Assembly (NCBI RefSeq): GCF_000213175.1
Contig: NW_009799102.1
Location: 1,105,972 to 1,169,971, forward strand
Length of the DNA: 64,000 nt
Direction: 5' to 3'
Source: Neurospora tetrasperma FGSC 2508
Lineage: Eukaryota; Ascomycota; Sordariomycetes; Sordariales; Sordariaceae
Position 1 is the stretch's first letter. Each line of letters opens with the position of its first letter. The translations under genes were made by a program, and so were the position numbers. Of the stretch, positions 9,992 to 23,600 are shown piece after piece. The notes beneath the pieces are model-generated. The model had not been told where the DNA came from. It saw nothing but the letters and a program-made list of their open reading frames with translations, and did not search any database.

Positions 9992-12900
9992 CCCTTTTGG
10001 AACACGGAACCCGATCCCCAACGTGCATTCATACCTCCGAGAAAATCTGTCAAGCACAATCACACACACGTGAAACAGTGAGAGGGACAACTGGAACGAA
10101 AGGGAATCGTTAGGACATAGTGCTTCAAATACAATAGCCTACAGAAACGTGACAATGTCCCGCGCCTCCAGCGGTGGCTTTCACCAATACCGACGTCAAG
10201 TCAAGTGCAAGTGGCTCCCCGACCTCGCTGCAGTGGTAGCCAAATGGAAACCACAAACCCGCATCGCTCGACGACGGATAATTGCGCGACCAACATCGAG
10301 GATGCGACTACGAAGTTCCGGAACACCATAACGTACATGAAAATTGACATCAGCGCTCCGAATAGCTGTCAACGCAATCACATGCCAAAACTTGATCAGC
10401 GACGATGTTTTGTGGCATTGTGCTGGTCCAGTATGGTCGGCGAGCGGCCACCATCAACAAACTCCTGAGCACTGCTTTCGCAGCATTACTGAGCAGAAAG
10501 ATCGGAATCATACATTAAACAAGGAGAATCAAAGACTGGCAGAGGAGCGGAACTCAAAAACCGCATTTTCCCACCTTTTTCGCCGATAATGGTGGTGATA
10601 TTTGCGAGTGTCGCATCTTTCCAGTCACGACCTGACGTTGTTTTCGAAACCATGAGCAAGGATCTGACATGGAATCAACCAGCGGGAGACATAGACAGGT
10701 ACCCGTTCCCGCAGTGTGCGCACATGATGACATCTGGTCATGGTCTCTCGTCGCAAGACCTAATATTTTGTTCTATTCAACCGATAAGTCTGGGATGCAC
10801 TGGTCTAAACTACAAGACGCTGCTTCGGATGATACTAGTCTATGAAGACATCAAAAGCAAAATAGACTGACCGAAAACCAGCAGTCAGTTTGTGGTCTAA
10901 GCGATCATGTCTTTCAGAAAGAGACCGCAGCGCCATGGGACGGCAGGACCTTGGACACAGGGTGTCCGCATCCATCCCGACTTCCTCCACTTCCACTGCG
11001 CAGCCCAAACATATGTGTCACGGGGAGACGTCCAGAAAAGCTTATTTCCCTGAGAATGGGTGAATACAAAACTGCGGGAGAGGCCTTTGGGCGGTCTCCT
11101 ATACGAGACACACGATCTGCTCCCCAAAACCGCCTCGGTCGCGGTTGTTCATGTTGTAGAAGTTGCCGTTGGCTGTTAGGGAGCAATGGATCTCGAGCGT
11201 CCACGGAATGCGCCGAGGCGCGGTTTCCCTGTACGTGGATGCTAGTTGCAGTCATGCCGAAGTGGTCCTGAAGCTGTCGTTAAAAGGTCTGTTATGGTTG
11301 CTCGAGGCAGGTAAAAGGCAGCCGTGGTCGCAGCGATGATTCGAAGACAGAGAGAGCGTTTTCCGGGGTGATAAGCCTTTTTTTTCGTTGCTGGCAAAGA
11401 GTTGAAGTGGGTGTTTCGTCGATAATCTTCGCAGAGCAGCGCATGCGTCCACTGTCGAAGGTGGGATGTGCTCTTGGTTCCACGAGTTGGTCAAGGGTTA
11501 GGGAAACTGTAGATGTCCAGAGCTGACGGGCTGGCAGCGTGGAGATGTCGAGCAACAGATCTCCAGCTGGCAGAGGCTGGCTGGATTACATGCCACAGAT
11601 TATTGTAGCTGGCTGCTGTAGGGTCGTAGCTCATCGCGAGTGTTCGGAAAGCAGTCAAGGACGGAAGAGGTCATTGCCGGGTCACCTAGAAAACCTTTCT
11701 AGTCATCTGCAGTAACCTCTCGTCGATTGGGATGTCTCGAAGTCGGGATATAATCGATCGTCTTCGCCGGCTGGCGTTATGCGCTCTCGACCGTCGACCG
11801 GGACGCTGCGTCCTATCCGCCGAGACACTAGAGGGACTGTCAGAGAGAGAGAGAAAAAAAAATCGAGTCTATTATCATGTCTATCGAAGGAGATTTCGGT
11901 GTGGCGGCGGTGGTCAGGTTCTCGAGCGTAACTCAATGTCCCTTCTTAGCCTCAAAGTATATTGAAAGATTTTTGATAATGGGCGTCTCAAACTTCTTAG
12001 GTCGTTGTCGTCGGTACGGCCGCAATCAGGCTCGGTGTGGTCCAAAGTCATCTGCTGGCAGGATGACGATGGCCCTTGAACTGTTAGGAAAGCATGCTAA
12101 GACTGGTAAGTATGCTAACAACCGCCCTATGTGTCTAATATGGTAATCTGTACGGTTACGAAAGCTCCCGTTGTGAACCTCGGCGAAATAAGGCCCATTA
12201 TGGCTTCAGGCCAAGTTCCTAGACGTCGGCCTCGGCGTGCGAGCTCGACAAAAGGCCGTGTTGAGTGCTGTTTCTCGAGATATCTGAAAGTGTCGAGGAT
12301 GACGAGAACCTCTGTTAGTGTAACGTCACGGGGTTAACTGACCTTGGTTCTGACAGAGACCGTAACGGTTCCGTAGGTTTCACCCACCAGTCCAGTGAAG
12401 AGTGTCGGCGTCAGGCGCTGGGACTTGCCCGACAGTGTCGCGGAAGCGCTGAAGCCCTCTCGGAGCCTACTGGCCACGGTGGCTCACATGGTGGAGAAAG
12501 GTTTCATGGCCCATGTAAACGGGCATGATTCCGGAGACAGAGCGGTTAGTCATATTGCAGTTATTTGATGTGCTGTTGGGAAGAAGCAGAGGTGAGGCCA
12601 TGCGAGGTAAGGCATGGATGGCGATACGGTATTGTACTGCAGTGTTGTCAACTTGCACCAGCAGGGTGTACAGAATAAAGAGCAAAACACTGTGATGGAG
12701 AGTTAGGATAAAGGGCTAGCCAAATAGCCAGTTCAACCCAAAAAAGGGGATGGAGAAAAAGTTATTGATGTTGCATTGTATATTTGCAAATATCAGAGGA
12801 AGGTCAAAAGAGAGTCGGGGGAAGTTAAATAGAAGAGTGAAAGTCGAGTGTCCTTGTTGCATATTGCTTGTGCCTGAATGATCAAATTTCTTGTAGGGAC

Positions 12901-13764
12901 TCGGCAGGCAGCCAGTTCGATTGTCGTCGGTAGGTTAAGTCGTTGTTGAGACACAAGCCACACTCCAGCCACACTCCAGCCATGACCGCTGATTGCAGCC
13001 AAACAGTCAGCGGGTTCGATGAGGCCATTCCCAGCTTGAGACTGCTCAAAAGGGGCGCGATGGTGTGGGAAAAATACAGGTAGGGCGGGGCAGACATCAA
13101 GAAGTTTGGGCCCGTAGATAGGTTGACGGTATCCCAAGTGTTGGATCACCATCTTGACCTCATGCCTCGACTTGAAAGTGCTGTAGTCTCGGCTCCAAGA
13201 GGCCATTGCCCGTTGCTTGAGAAAGGTGTTGAAGTGAGCGGTACTTGAAACCAAAGGATTCGGTAATACGATCGTATCCTGGTGTGCACAAATGAATGGG
13301 AGGAATGAGCAGTAATGTTGCTGAGCGGTCCGGTACTGAATGGTGAGAACAGCGACGGTTGTTTGGTGGTTTGGGTCGACGTTTTCGTGGTGATTCGGAG
13401 TGGTAAAGCCTTCCGGGTTCTGTAAGGCTAGGGAATCAATACCAGTCAGGCTGCAATGTCCATGAGGCTAGCCTTGGGCAAGTAACGGGCGCTTCTGGTC
13501 TTGACGAGTAGATTACTCTTACAAGTCTGCGTAGACAGTCAAGCCGGAAGCAGCGACCGATGAGAGAAATGCCATAGTTGATTCTGCAACCTATAACTGC
13601 GGTCCTTGACCGAGAGGTATGTATCCTAATGTCTTTTTTCGCCGACTTCCAATGTGATCATTCTCCCTGCCATTTTCCCGATGAATAAAACCGAGCGCCT
13701 GATTATTCCTCTGATCATACGGATACAATCCCAAAACTATACTCTAACAACACCAAACATAATT

Positions 13765-15129
13765 TCAGATAACCTCCTCGACCATCTTCCTCTTCACTCC
13801 CCCAGTAAACACCTGACCGACAGGACCAGCCAGCATGTCTTCAGGCACGGCAATCCTGCTTCCGGACTTGTTGTTGATCCAGCGGACAAAGGTGGGGTCG
13901 GCCTTGGGCGGCTCGGCATCGCCTGCCGGAGTCTCGTCGCCGTTCAGAAGGGCGGCTTTACGGTTGGTCTTGGGCGCCTGTTTCTTCAGAAGCTTGTTGA
14001 TCGTTTCCATCTGTTTCGCGCGGTGAGTGGTAAGTAGCTGTGCAGTTCACATCTATGAGGGGAAAAACAAGAAGTTGCGTACCTTCACCTCCTCGTTGCG
14101 CTTCTCGCTGAGGTTCCTCCTACGGCGAGCCATCTCGGCCCTTCTCATTGACAGCTCCTCAGCTGTAAAAACCTTCTTGGCTTGAACTTCGTCCGAGAGC
14201 TTCATGTACTCGTGAGACGCAACGCCAACCTTGGCTCGCTGACGAGCCGTCATCTTGGAGATATCCGGCGTGCCGCCACGACTACCGCCCTCCTCATCGC
14301 TATCCAGCTCAACTTCCTCTGCTTCAGCGTCATCCTCGGCGACCTCAATCTCGTCGCCATCGGCATCCATGTCTTCGTCCTCTTCCTCCTCGGCTTCCTC
14401 CGCATCGTCCTCGGCCGCAGCCATGTCCTCCAGTTCTGGATCCTCGGGCTCGCTTTCAAGCTCGCTGAGTTCGTCGTCGTCATCGTCATCGTAGTAATTT
14501 GTCTTGGGAGCAGCCTTAATCGTCGTTGGGGAGCTAGAAGGCACCTTTGCTGTTGCTTTCGCTTTATTGGGTGATGTCGTTGCTTGAACCTTGGAAACCG
14601 TGATGGTGGGTCGAGCAGGTGCGTCGTCCATGTCGACATCGCCATCTTCATCAACGTCCACATCTTCGTCTTCATCATCCTCTTCTTCCTCCTCCTCCTC
14701 CTCTTCCTCCTCCTCCTCCTCGTCGTCGTCCAAAACGGGCGCGTTGTTACTAACTTCAATCTCGTCCGCCTCTTCTACTTCCTCGTCGTCCTCCTCCTCT
14801 TCCTCCTCCATCTCGTCGTCCTCGTCCTCGCTGCTCTCAACAACGTAGCTCTTCTTGGCTCCTGGCCTGTTACGCCTACTAGCCGCAATGCCGGAGCTGG
14901 AGTTGCCGCTCGTGGCCTCTCGTAGCTTGTTGGAGGGTACCTTGACAGTCAACATGTTATGGCCGTTGGCGTCACTCCGGCTACTAGCTGGAGACGAGGG
15001 TGGGCGGCGCGCAGTGGTTGACCGGGATGATGACATGGTGCGCTCGGGGGTTACTCTGTCGGAATGGATCAGATCAGTAATCAAAGCGTTGGCGCGCTGG
15101 GCCGCTGAGCGGCGCGGACGTGAAGACAT
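13765..15129 (-). CDS. ies2: INO80 chromatin-remodelling complex subunit Ies2 (PAPA-1 domain)
   Basis: Two exons, 15129-14083 and 14010-13765, joined across a 72-nt intron (14011-14082; GTACGC donor, CAG acceptor, in-frame stop if retained), giving 430 residues. Residues about 110-280 are an extremely acidic Asp/Glu tract. The C-terminal part has the conserved PAPA-1/Ies2 helix: TAEELSMRRAEMARRRRNLSEK is followed across the splice by RNEEVK and METINKLLKKQAPK. The tail has the short TFVRWINNKSGSRIAVPE segment typical of the family. Ies2/INO80B is a nuclear subunit that activates the ATPase of INO80 for nucleosome sliding and H2A.Z exchange. The conserved motif continues smoothly over the intron, supporting the model. 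It is transcribed divergently from pex14/17. The gene is assigned by motif, not by a full alignment. Confidence 0.85.
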
Positions 15130-17108
15130 GAATGCTGGTGTAGAGGTATGGTCTATCTTGTGTAGTAGAGTTTTGGAAAAGGATGGTGTTATAGAAAGGA
15201 GTATCGTCTGAAACCGAGAGACACGAGCAAATGAGATGGGTCGAGGCGAGATGAGGCGATGTGGCTAATGACTGGCTCTGGTGATCCTGGGCAATGTGGC
15301 AGCGAGGTTTGTCATGTGTCTGTCTGAACTGGTCCAGGTGAAGTTCGACGAGCCGGGAATTTGGGTGGCAATGCCTTGTTGAACCCGGCGTTGGTTCCTT
15401 TGGGCACACGGAAGGGGGGCGCCTTGAATGACCAAGACCCTGATTATGAACGGGCTATGTTCTTTGATGGTGGTGTGTCGCTATGATTTGCTGATTTGAT
15501 AGAAGCCGAAGTTGGGAAGACTCTTTGGCTGGCGAAGGAGGTGGGATATGGAAGCTGGCAGTTTGGTGTTTGTGTCTTTTAGGAAGTGCTGTTGGTTGTT
15601 GCTTGCGTGGGGTGAAGTGAGGTCCCGTCTGTCCATGGGCCCCTCTCTCCGCTTTGTAGGTGGTTGTTGTTGTGGTTGGATGACGCCGCCGTTGTCGTTT
15701 GGGTCGATAAGCCTTGTCATGCAACATAACTGTGCAGCAAGCACGTCTAAGAGACGGATATTGACGTCGCCTCGCTTCTTCTTTGCTTCCTCTTGGCTTC
15801 CAGCCTTTGCCGTTTTGCGGACAAGGCGCATCGGCATTGCCTTGACATTGGGCCAGAACCAGACTGTCGGTTTCACAAGGATAACTCCAGCGTCTCGTCT
15901 CGTTGGATGGAAATAGGTCGGGAAACCTTGTTGGAACCACAGTCTTTATTGTGTCGTTTGCGACATCTCGATTGTTTCTTGGATCCTCCCTTTGCGGTAA
16001 AGCACCCTCCCCCATATTTCCCCAATTTTGACTGCCGTGCTGACCATGCCTTCCAGTCACGATGGTATTGTTTTCATCCTCATTCTCGTCCTCGGCTCTT
16101 TCTCGACTCGGCTTCCAACCCCATGATCGATACGAAAGAGACCAACATCAGAAGCGACATGTCGCGTGTATGAACGATTCACTGCACTTACGATGATGAG
16201 ATTCAAAATAGGCAGTCGAGCTACAGCTATAATCAAGTCGGATGGGCGTAAAAAAGACCTGCGAACTGTTGGCCCTGCTGACTACTTTCCGAGATCAAAT
16301 GTTGGCGATGAGGGTGGCGATTCTCTGTTGAGAATGGTGACGTTCCGCAGACAGGACAGCAATGTCGTTGTTGCCTATCCTATCTTGATATCTAGCAACG
16401 CTACCTCTATACCTGCTGTGATGGTAGAGGCGGGTCTGGGCTCTATGGTTGGCGCTGAGTCGTAAAGCCGGATCGAGGGCGTCTCGCGAGGATGGCACGT
16501 CGGAAAGGATTGCAGAATCGCTGAGCTTCAGAAGACTCAATGGGAAGTAGATATCAGGGATCAAGGAGAGAGGTCGATATGAAGTATGGGGAAAGAATGG
16601 AAAGAATACCGTAATGTTTCAATATCGAATTATCCAGCTTCTGACTTCACGTCGACAAGTCGAAGTCGCGACCGTGATGTTGACTGTCTCCACCCACAGT
16701 CCCCGTCGGTCCCGCCTGGCCGCAGGAGGTCCAGTGGATGCCCGGTCAGTGGGCTCGGCCTTTGCCGGGGGGTGGGTAAAGTGGGTCTCTGCGCATTCAA
16801 CCCCTGAGCCTACCGCTGGAACCCAGCTGAAAAAGCTCAGACCAACAGCACCAGATAGCGACACCCATGCCTCGGTAACAGGAGACGACAACCACGGCTG
16901 GAGGCGCTGAAAGACCAAAGTTAGGTTAATTCCCAGCCGCCAGCCATCAACGGCATCGCGAATTCACCCATACAATCCGTCCATTCAAATTCATCCATCC
17001 ATCACCATCCTCGACTCCTCGCCGAACCGTTCAGATCACCTGGAGCAGCATCATACCCATCGTACAGACAGTTACAAGAACTGAATTCAGTCATTCAACT
17101 CCACCGCC
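15130..17108. other. 2-kb divergent intergenic region (ies2 / pex14/17)
   Basis: Carries both leaders and promoters. Short ORFs on both strands have no domains, and the longest (minus strand, up to 16060) starts with GTG rather than ATG. Short direct copies of CATCCATC/TCATCCATC lie just before the pex14/17 leader. No further gene seen. Confidence 0.5.
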
Positions 17109-18456
17109 ATGGGCGACTCCGAAGAACACAAGGGCGCCGACACCCTGGCGTGGGAGAAAGCGACAGCCGACAACAACAACAACAACAACAACAACACATC
17201 TCAACCTCAGACGCAGGCTCAGGCCCCGTCAACATCGACATCCTCAAAATCCCAGCCCGCAGCCCAAACCTCTTCAGAAGCGCCAAAAGTCTCAGTCTCC
17301 CTCGAACAAGCCAGGATATTCCTCCAGGATGCGCAGGTGCAAAAGGAGACGACAGAGCGCAAGGCCGCCTTTTTGAGGAGCAAGGGCATCTCCCAGAGTG
17401 ACATCGACGAACTGCTGAAGGAGGATTGGATTCGGGCGCAATCAGATGCAAGTCATTTCTTGTATCTCAGTGTTCCCAAAGACAAGCTGCTAACATGGAC
17501 ATCTACAGATGAGAGAAATCCCCGTCACCAACGAATCGTCATCAACGGCTTCGTCAAAGGTGGCTGCTGCGATAACAACCACAACCACCCTCCCCAAGAC
17601 AAAAGAACAACATGTGCCCATCATCACCTACCCCGAGTTTATGGCCGAGACGCACCGGGCGCCACCGCTAATAACCATGAACGGCGTCCTTAACACGGCC
17701 TACGCCTTCAGCGGTATCGCCGCCCTCGTCTACGGCGCCAACAAGTACGTTGTCGAGCCCATGCTTAACCAACTCACCGAGGCCCGCGTCGACTTCCACG
17801 ACAACGTCAAGGACAACCTGGACCGGCTGGTCGAGAAGCTCGAGCAAACCGTGTCGGAGCTGCCTCCGGGCTACAAGGCGTCAGACGGCCGCGCCGGCCG
17901 CTACAAGGACGCTTACGACGACGATGACGACGACAACATGAGCACGTACGAGGACCCGACCGAGATGTTCCACCGGGACGTTGGCATCCAGACGTCGCCG
18001 CCGCCCACGCCGTCGGTGCGGGCCATGTCGCTTCCTTCGCGCCCGGGCACGGCCATGTCGGCTCGGTCTCTGTCGGAGATCTACGAGGCGCACTCGCGGG
18101 CCCAGTCGCGCGCGGCGTCGGCCATTTCCGAGCGGCACATGAACCACACGCAGAAGCAGCAGAGGCGGCTGGCGGAGCTGGTGACGTCGGTCAAGGAGAT
18201 CAACGAAGGGCTGACGTCGCAGTGCGAGGACTACGACGAGCTCAGGACAACGGTGGACGTATTCCACGGCGAGCTGGAGCAGTTGGCGCTGCAGCACTAC
18301 GACTTCACTGGAGGCTTTTCGTTGTACGGGTATACCAATCGGAGCGAGCCCAACGATGAGATCAAAAAGGCCAAAGAGAATATCAGACGGGTCAAGGGCG
18401 TGTTGCTCACCACGAGGACATTTGCTACGCCTGCTCCTGGTGCCTCGGGGCGGTAG
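17109..18456 (+). CDS. pex14/17: peroxin of the Pex14/17 (Pex33) type, peroxisomal docking complex
   Basis: Exons 17109-17447 and 17509-18456 encode 428 residues. Residues about 60-107 resemble the Pex14 N-terminal domain that binds Pex5 and Pex19 (VSLEQARIFLQDAQVQ ... AAFLRSKGISQSDIDELL). A hydrophobic segment at about 170-193 (LNTAYAFSGIAALVYGANKYV) is a plausible membrane anchor. It is followed by a coiled coil (LDRLVEKLEQTVSEL) and a C-terminal helical region. This architecture matches the filamentous-fungus docking peroxin called Pex14/17, or Pex33 in Neurospora, which works with Pex13 and Pex14 in matrix protein import. A run of nine Asn codons (AAC) lies near residue 22, and an Asp run near residue 257. 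The only in-phase intron is GC-AG (see next entry). Paralogous true Pex14 is the alternative call; the short N-domain placed after a disordered leader and the overall order favour Pex14/17. Confidence 0.78.
17448..17508 (+). other. GC-AG intron of pex14/17
   Basis: 61-nt intron. The donor is GCAAGT, the strong consensus seen in GC-AG introns; the branch is GCTAACA; the acceptor is CTACAG. The three nearby GT donors (17452, 17462, 17470) are all out of phase with the downstream exon, so only the GC donor at 17448 keeps both exons in frame. Confidence 0.7.
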
Positions 18457-20628
18457 GAACGCATGAGGCAGCAAGTGGCAGATGCGCGGAATGCTCGACG
18501 TGATGGGAAGAAAGAAGGGGCGGAGTAAATTAATGATGCTTTCCTCCCGTCAAGTTGGATATGGAGCAAAAGCATGGGATTATTCACACATGATGCTTTG
18601 AAGATTCAAAGCAAGCAAAACGCCAAGGTGTAATCGGTAGAAGTAAGTATTAGCCAGCGGTTAATGACATAATTGTTGTTCTCTTACAAGTCGAACCACA
18701 TTTCGACGTTCGCCTCCGATCCCAAAACTTGGAAATGGGCTGCCGGAATAACACCCGCAATTTCAATGGGAAAAAAGCCCAAATGATCTTGACGTTACTT
18801 TGTCAGCAACCACAAGTTACACCACATTCTTACAAGAAGTGGCTGTGAAAGTCGGCGAGGGCACTTGCTATAAAAGGTCCAAAAGTTACCAAAAAGTCGG
18901 TCACAGGCCATTTACATACCCGTAACATCGGCAGCTTCTTCTCCTTGACGGACAAGTCTAATTGTTCGGGTTTTTGTCCGTCGAATGGAAGCATGGCATT
19001 TCTTTCCCGATAGTGACGACGGCGTGACATGAAAACTATGGTTGTCGTAGATTGAGGTTGCAGAAGTCGAGTAGTTACATAGTGCCATTCAGATGCAGAT
19101 ATGACCTGAGAGCAAGCATCCTCAGGAATCTTGGAGTCGATGATAGGTGCCCAATCATGGCGACTCTTGCCACCTTTCTTTTTTGTCTTAGTATCCAAGG
19201 TTCCCTTTCGCAACTTTATTACAAAAACAGAATAATTTGTCAATTCTCACTGCACACATTCCTCGTCAACCTGTTCCCCAGATTTGTCAACTCAGAGTGC
19301 CAGCTGCCAGTGTTACACTGCATACAGTACCTCACCGCATTTGCGCAAATGCAATTCTGCAGACTGCTCTTACGCCAAACCATTGATTGAACAGTGCGAA
19401 TGGAGATATCTCCGTGCAGCGGGTGAAGCGAACAGTTCGGATTGTGAACGAATCAATACAAAGGGGAGTGCACAAACGAGAAACAGGAACGAGACCGATG
19501 GCAAGGTGAGACTCTTTTCTTTGGGGTCTGGGTATAGATGGGAATCGCACTTATGGTGATAGCTACACGTATGGCCAAACCCTCACGTCACACGACAAGC
19601 CCAGAAGACTGTCCCAAATGTTGCACTTGCGCACTTGTGGTGCCAGATCCCGTAACGACCGAGATTCCATTGTGACGATGGGGAACGGTCAGTCATCAAT
19701 GACAATGACTCGGGGGGCTGCCGTCCAGGTGCCGTGTCCTCATGCTACCTCGGTACCTACATAGTAAAGAGAGGGGTTCATTATCTAGGTAGGGTGATTC
19801 ACACGAACATCCTACGGTACACTAGAATCCAGCAGCTCAAAGTGAGGGTATTGCGAGCTGAATGTACTACCCGGACTATTGTGCTGATGGATGATTTCCA
19901 GGTTACGGTAGTGTAGTGTACTGTACCCAAGCGGTGATACATTTCAGTAGTGTACAGCGATGCCCCATTGATTAGCGGGGAAAAGAGCCAAGATGAAGAG
20001 AAAAGACCCCACCCAACGTGGGCCAAGCATCTTGCTTTTTTCTTGGCAACCTAACCGTCCACCACATACTGCGTGCGGGTGGTGCATGGATTGATCGCGA
20101 AATTTGAATTGCGCAGACTTTTTGTTTTCTTTGCGACAAGGCGACCGAAAAAAAATACGAACCGAAAGCCCGGATCAGGCACAGGAATCCGACTTGCATT
20201 CGGCAGCCCCAGCACTCGCTCCCGAGACAGACTGACAGCCTCGAAACGGGAACTGAGGGGTAGCAGGAACTGACAACTGGCATCGACCAGATCCTATTCC
20301 ATCACCGTCTTCGACTCTTCCACTTGTTGGTGTTTTTTATTTTATATTTAGTTCTTTTTTGGCATCGTCGCAAAAGCACAACAGCACATACCCTGCAGCG
20401 CAGGATACAGCTTGGCGCATACTGTACGAATCTCACAAGGCTGTTGTGCAGACCGTCGTCCATCGAGTCTAAAGGACAAAAGAGGCTCCCCATAACCTTC
20501 ATACATATAGTTGAGGTCCGCTCCTACATCACACTGAGGTTTTCAAGAGAGGAATATACACAAAAATAACGGCTGCCAAGCTAAAAGTACGGAAGAGCAA
20601 CCCGGCACCTCACCTCAAGCAGAACAGG
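18457..20628. other. 2.2-kb intergenic region
   Basis: No supported gene. The longest frames (minus strand near 18830-19243) start with TTG, not ATG, and have no domain. Holds promoter and leader of the downstream plus-strand gene. Confidence 0.55.
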
Positions 20629-23600
20629 ATGCATAACGACGAGACGGTGATCTCAGATGTGCCAGACATGATCAATAAAGCGCCGATCATTCCTGGCCAC
20701 TCACCCTCTCCGGCTGTGGCTGGCATGTCGGGGTCAGAGCACAACAACACCACCATTACCACCACCACGGTCACCACCGATACTGTCACCACCAACACCC
20801 CTACCACGACCGAGTCCGTGCCTAGGCCCGGGCCTGTTGGACATGGGACTGAATATGGTGTTCAGGTTGCCGGGCGTGTCACTGGCTCTGCCTCTGCCTC
20901 TGGCATTCACGATGACCAGATTGGTAACGTCCCCGTCACTGGCATTTCCTGGGACCAAGCTGGCGCATCTGGCATTTCTTCCTCCTCGTCTCCGTCACAG
21001 CAACAACATCAGCAGAAGAAGCAGCAGGAAAATGAACATGGGTTGAACACCACCATTTTTGCCAGCAACAGCTTAAAAACATCAACCTCCACGGAAGAGC
21101 AAGCAGACACTCTCAAGAGCAGTTCAGTTCCCAACACTGGCACCGACAAGAGTGAGTTACCATTTTTATCTCTTCATCACCTGTTAACACCCTGATGGGA
21201 ACCGCACATGTCGTTTTATTTAGCTTCGTCAGGTCTGGACTCTAGCCTGTCTGCATGTCTTTGAATGTACACTGTAGACTTGGCCGCCACTGTTAGTCAA
21301 GGACCAGTCAGTCATCGTCCACTCATCGTCAGCCATTTCCAAGGCGGCACTGCCCGTTTTTTTTTCACTTTCTTTTTTTCTTGTCCTTCAATTTGATCTT
21401 ATAATACACCAGATCTACCTACCTAATCTTGGCATATCTTCTTCTTTGTTGGACAACTCTCATTTAACATTTCCTGTTCCTCCTCTCCTGTCTGTCTATA
21501 TCTCTCGTATCCTATGCCACCCGTCTTCAACAGGGATCCGGAATCTTGTTTGTCTAGCTTCCCCAACTTTTCACGGACCTCATTCGGCATTCATTACATA
21601 CTTAAAAACCTTGTTTTCTCCGGAGTCCCACGTTGTCAAAAAGACGAGGAGAAAAAAAAAGGCAATGCGCTGATCGCTAACGCGTGGTCGTACTCCGGAT
21701 CTTCCAGCCCCAGACGAGCAGCAGGACATCATACCACTTCGAGCCAAGCCGGCCCCGCATCAGCCAGACCATTCTGTAGACCACCCTATCGACCACCCTG
21801 GCCACTATCCAAAGGACCCCGGTGACCCCAGTGACGACCATCCGGTACAGACTAGCGAGTCTAACCGCAATCACCACCCCAGTTGCTGCCCGCGTGCTCA
21901 ACCTGGCTCGCGGCCCCCCGCGTCGCCGTCGACTTATATAAGGTCGTCCCCCTTGACGTCGGAGCTCCCCAACGGTCCTGACGGTGGCGATCACGATTCA
22001 TCCACCCAATCTAACCCTCAACCACCGTCTACCATGATTTTCGCCGACCTGTACAAGTCACCCAGGTCGCCCCTAAATAAGCTCAGGCACTCGTTTCCTC
22101 ACCATCAGCCGGTTGTCCTACCACCCGACCTTGATGCCGACCTTGTGAGCAAAGACAAGGCGAAGCAGAAGGAAGCTGTTAGGAAATACCTTCTTGAGAA
22201 GATTCGAAATGACTGGGACTTCGAATGGGTACCTGTGACGCAATCACGTCCAACCGAAGCAGCAACAACCTCCAATGAGAAGCAGCAGCAAGAGAAGAGC
22301 GATATCGCTCAACCTCCATTAGACAACACCATCGCGCCCAAGGAGCATGGACCACCCAGGATAGCAGACGGTGCCGTAGCTCAGACCTTTGATGATGATG
22401 CGCCTCGGGATCCAGGAGAGGAGGCAGATTCGGAATCTGATGCCGAGTCCGTTTACAGCACGATATCAGAAGATCTCGTTCACTACCGTCCCCGGGCGGA
22501 ATGGACCTCAGATCTCTCAGACAACGACGAGCCGCCAGTTCCCAGCACCTCCTCTCCTTTCCGCTTCGACAGCCCCGACGCAGTCGGAACCGCCGTCAAA
22601 AGCTCCCTGGAAGCAAAGCGGGCCAAGAGGAGGCGGGCAGTGAGAAAGGAAGCCTCGTGGAATCCCGGGTTGGCCTGCTTCGAAGCTCGCCGCGATGCCT
22701 GGACAGGCGCCAAGACATTCCGCGTCAAGCCCAAGCCGATGTGTCCCGCGTCGCCCACGACAACGATGTCGACGACGACCCGCCGTCTCTCCTTCTGGCG
22801 CCATCATCGCTCGTCCGAGTCGACTAGCGCTGCCGCCGTGGCGCACCCAGCCAGCTCACCACCACCACCAGCAGCAGCAACAACAAACCTCTCCGCCCCT
22901 TTGTCCCCCACGACCACGCGCAACTCCCAGCAAAGCGCCCAAAGCGACGCCGTATCCGACACCTCAGCCAGAGGAGCAGGAACAGCAACAGACAACAGCA
23001 CCGTCCCCTCCACTTCCCCCACCTCACCATCTAAACCCGATACTCAGCCTGCCTACCCAGTGCAAACCCTCCTTCCACTCCCTCCTCCCCTCCTCCCGCC
23101 GCAAAACCCCATGCGCGCCTCCGTCACGCCCTCCATCTATCCCTCCCTCTACGACAAAATCATTGTCAACAACATGCAACCCTCCTGCCCCGTCAACCTG
23201 GCCGACGTGCTGCGCGCCTGCGTAGTAGGTTGGAAGCGCGACGGCGAGTGGCCGCCCCGATCGCAGTACACCAACGTTGCCGTTCCGCCCATGCTGGTGC
23301 CGAAACCGATGAGCGCTGCCGAGATTGCCGCGCAGAGGCAGCGGAAGGTGGCTCTCCAGAAACAGATGCAGCAGCAGAAGGAGGCGAGGGAAAAGGCGGC
23401 TCGGGAGGCGAGTGAGGTCCGCGAACGAGCTCGGGAGGCGGCTAGGTTGCAGAGGGAGGAGAGGGGGCAGAAGGCGAGGGAAGCGAGGGAACAGAGGGAG
23501 GAGAGGGAGAAGCAAGAGAGGATGGAGAGGGCGGCGGAGAAGCAGAGGCGGAAGAGCGATGCTACGGCGCAAGGGGGGGCGCCGGGTGCGGGGAGAAGAT

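Larger units (their letters stand above)
7520..13764. other. 6.2-kb gene-poor region
   Basis: No ORF here has a recognisable domain, and several of the longer frames lack an ATG start. Base composition is near 50 percent GC with ordinary TpA and CpG use by eye, so it does not look like RIP-mutated repeat relics. Notable local features are a run of 26 T at 9966-9991, a perfect 8-bp hairpin at 9621-9642, and a small tandem CCACACTCCAG duplication near 12958. I cannot exclude noncoding RNA or multi-exon genes with very short exons. Confidence 0.5.

Noticed and set aside
12793-13254. 153-codon minus-strand ORF
   Set aside because: Starts with TTG rather than ATG and shows no domain.
14255-14925. 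Plus-strand poly-Ser and poly-Leu frames
   Set aside because: Antisense shadow of the Asp/Glu codon runs of ies2.
15455-16060. 201-codon minus-strand ORF upstream of ies2
   Set aside because: Begins with GTG, low-complexity His/Arg/Thr composition; more likely leader or promoter sequence.
18830-19243. 137-codon minus-strand ORF
   Set aside because: First codon is TTG, no recognisable motif.
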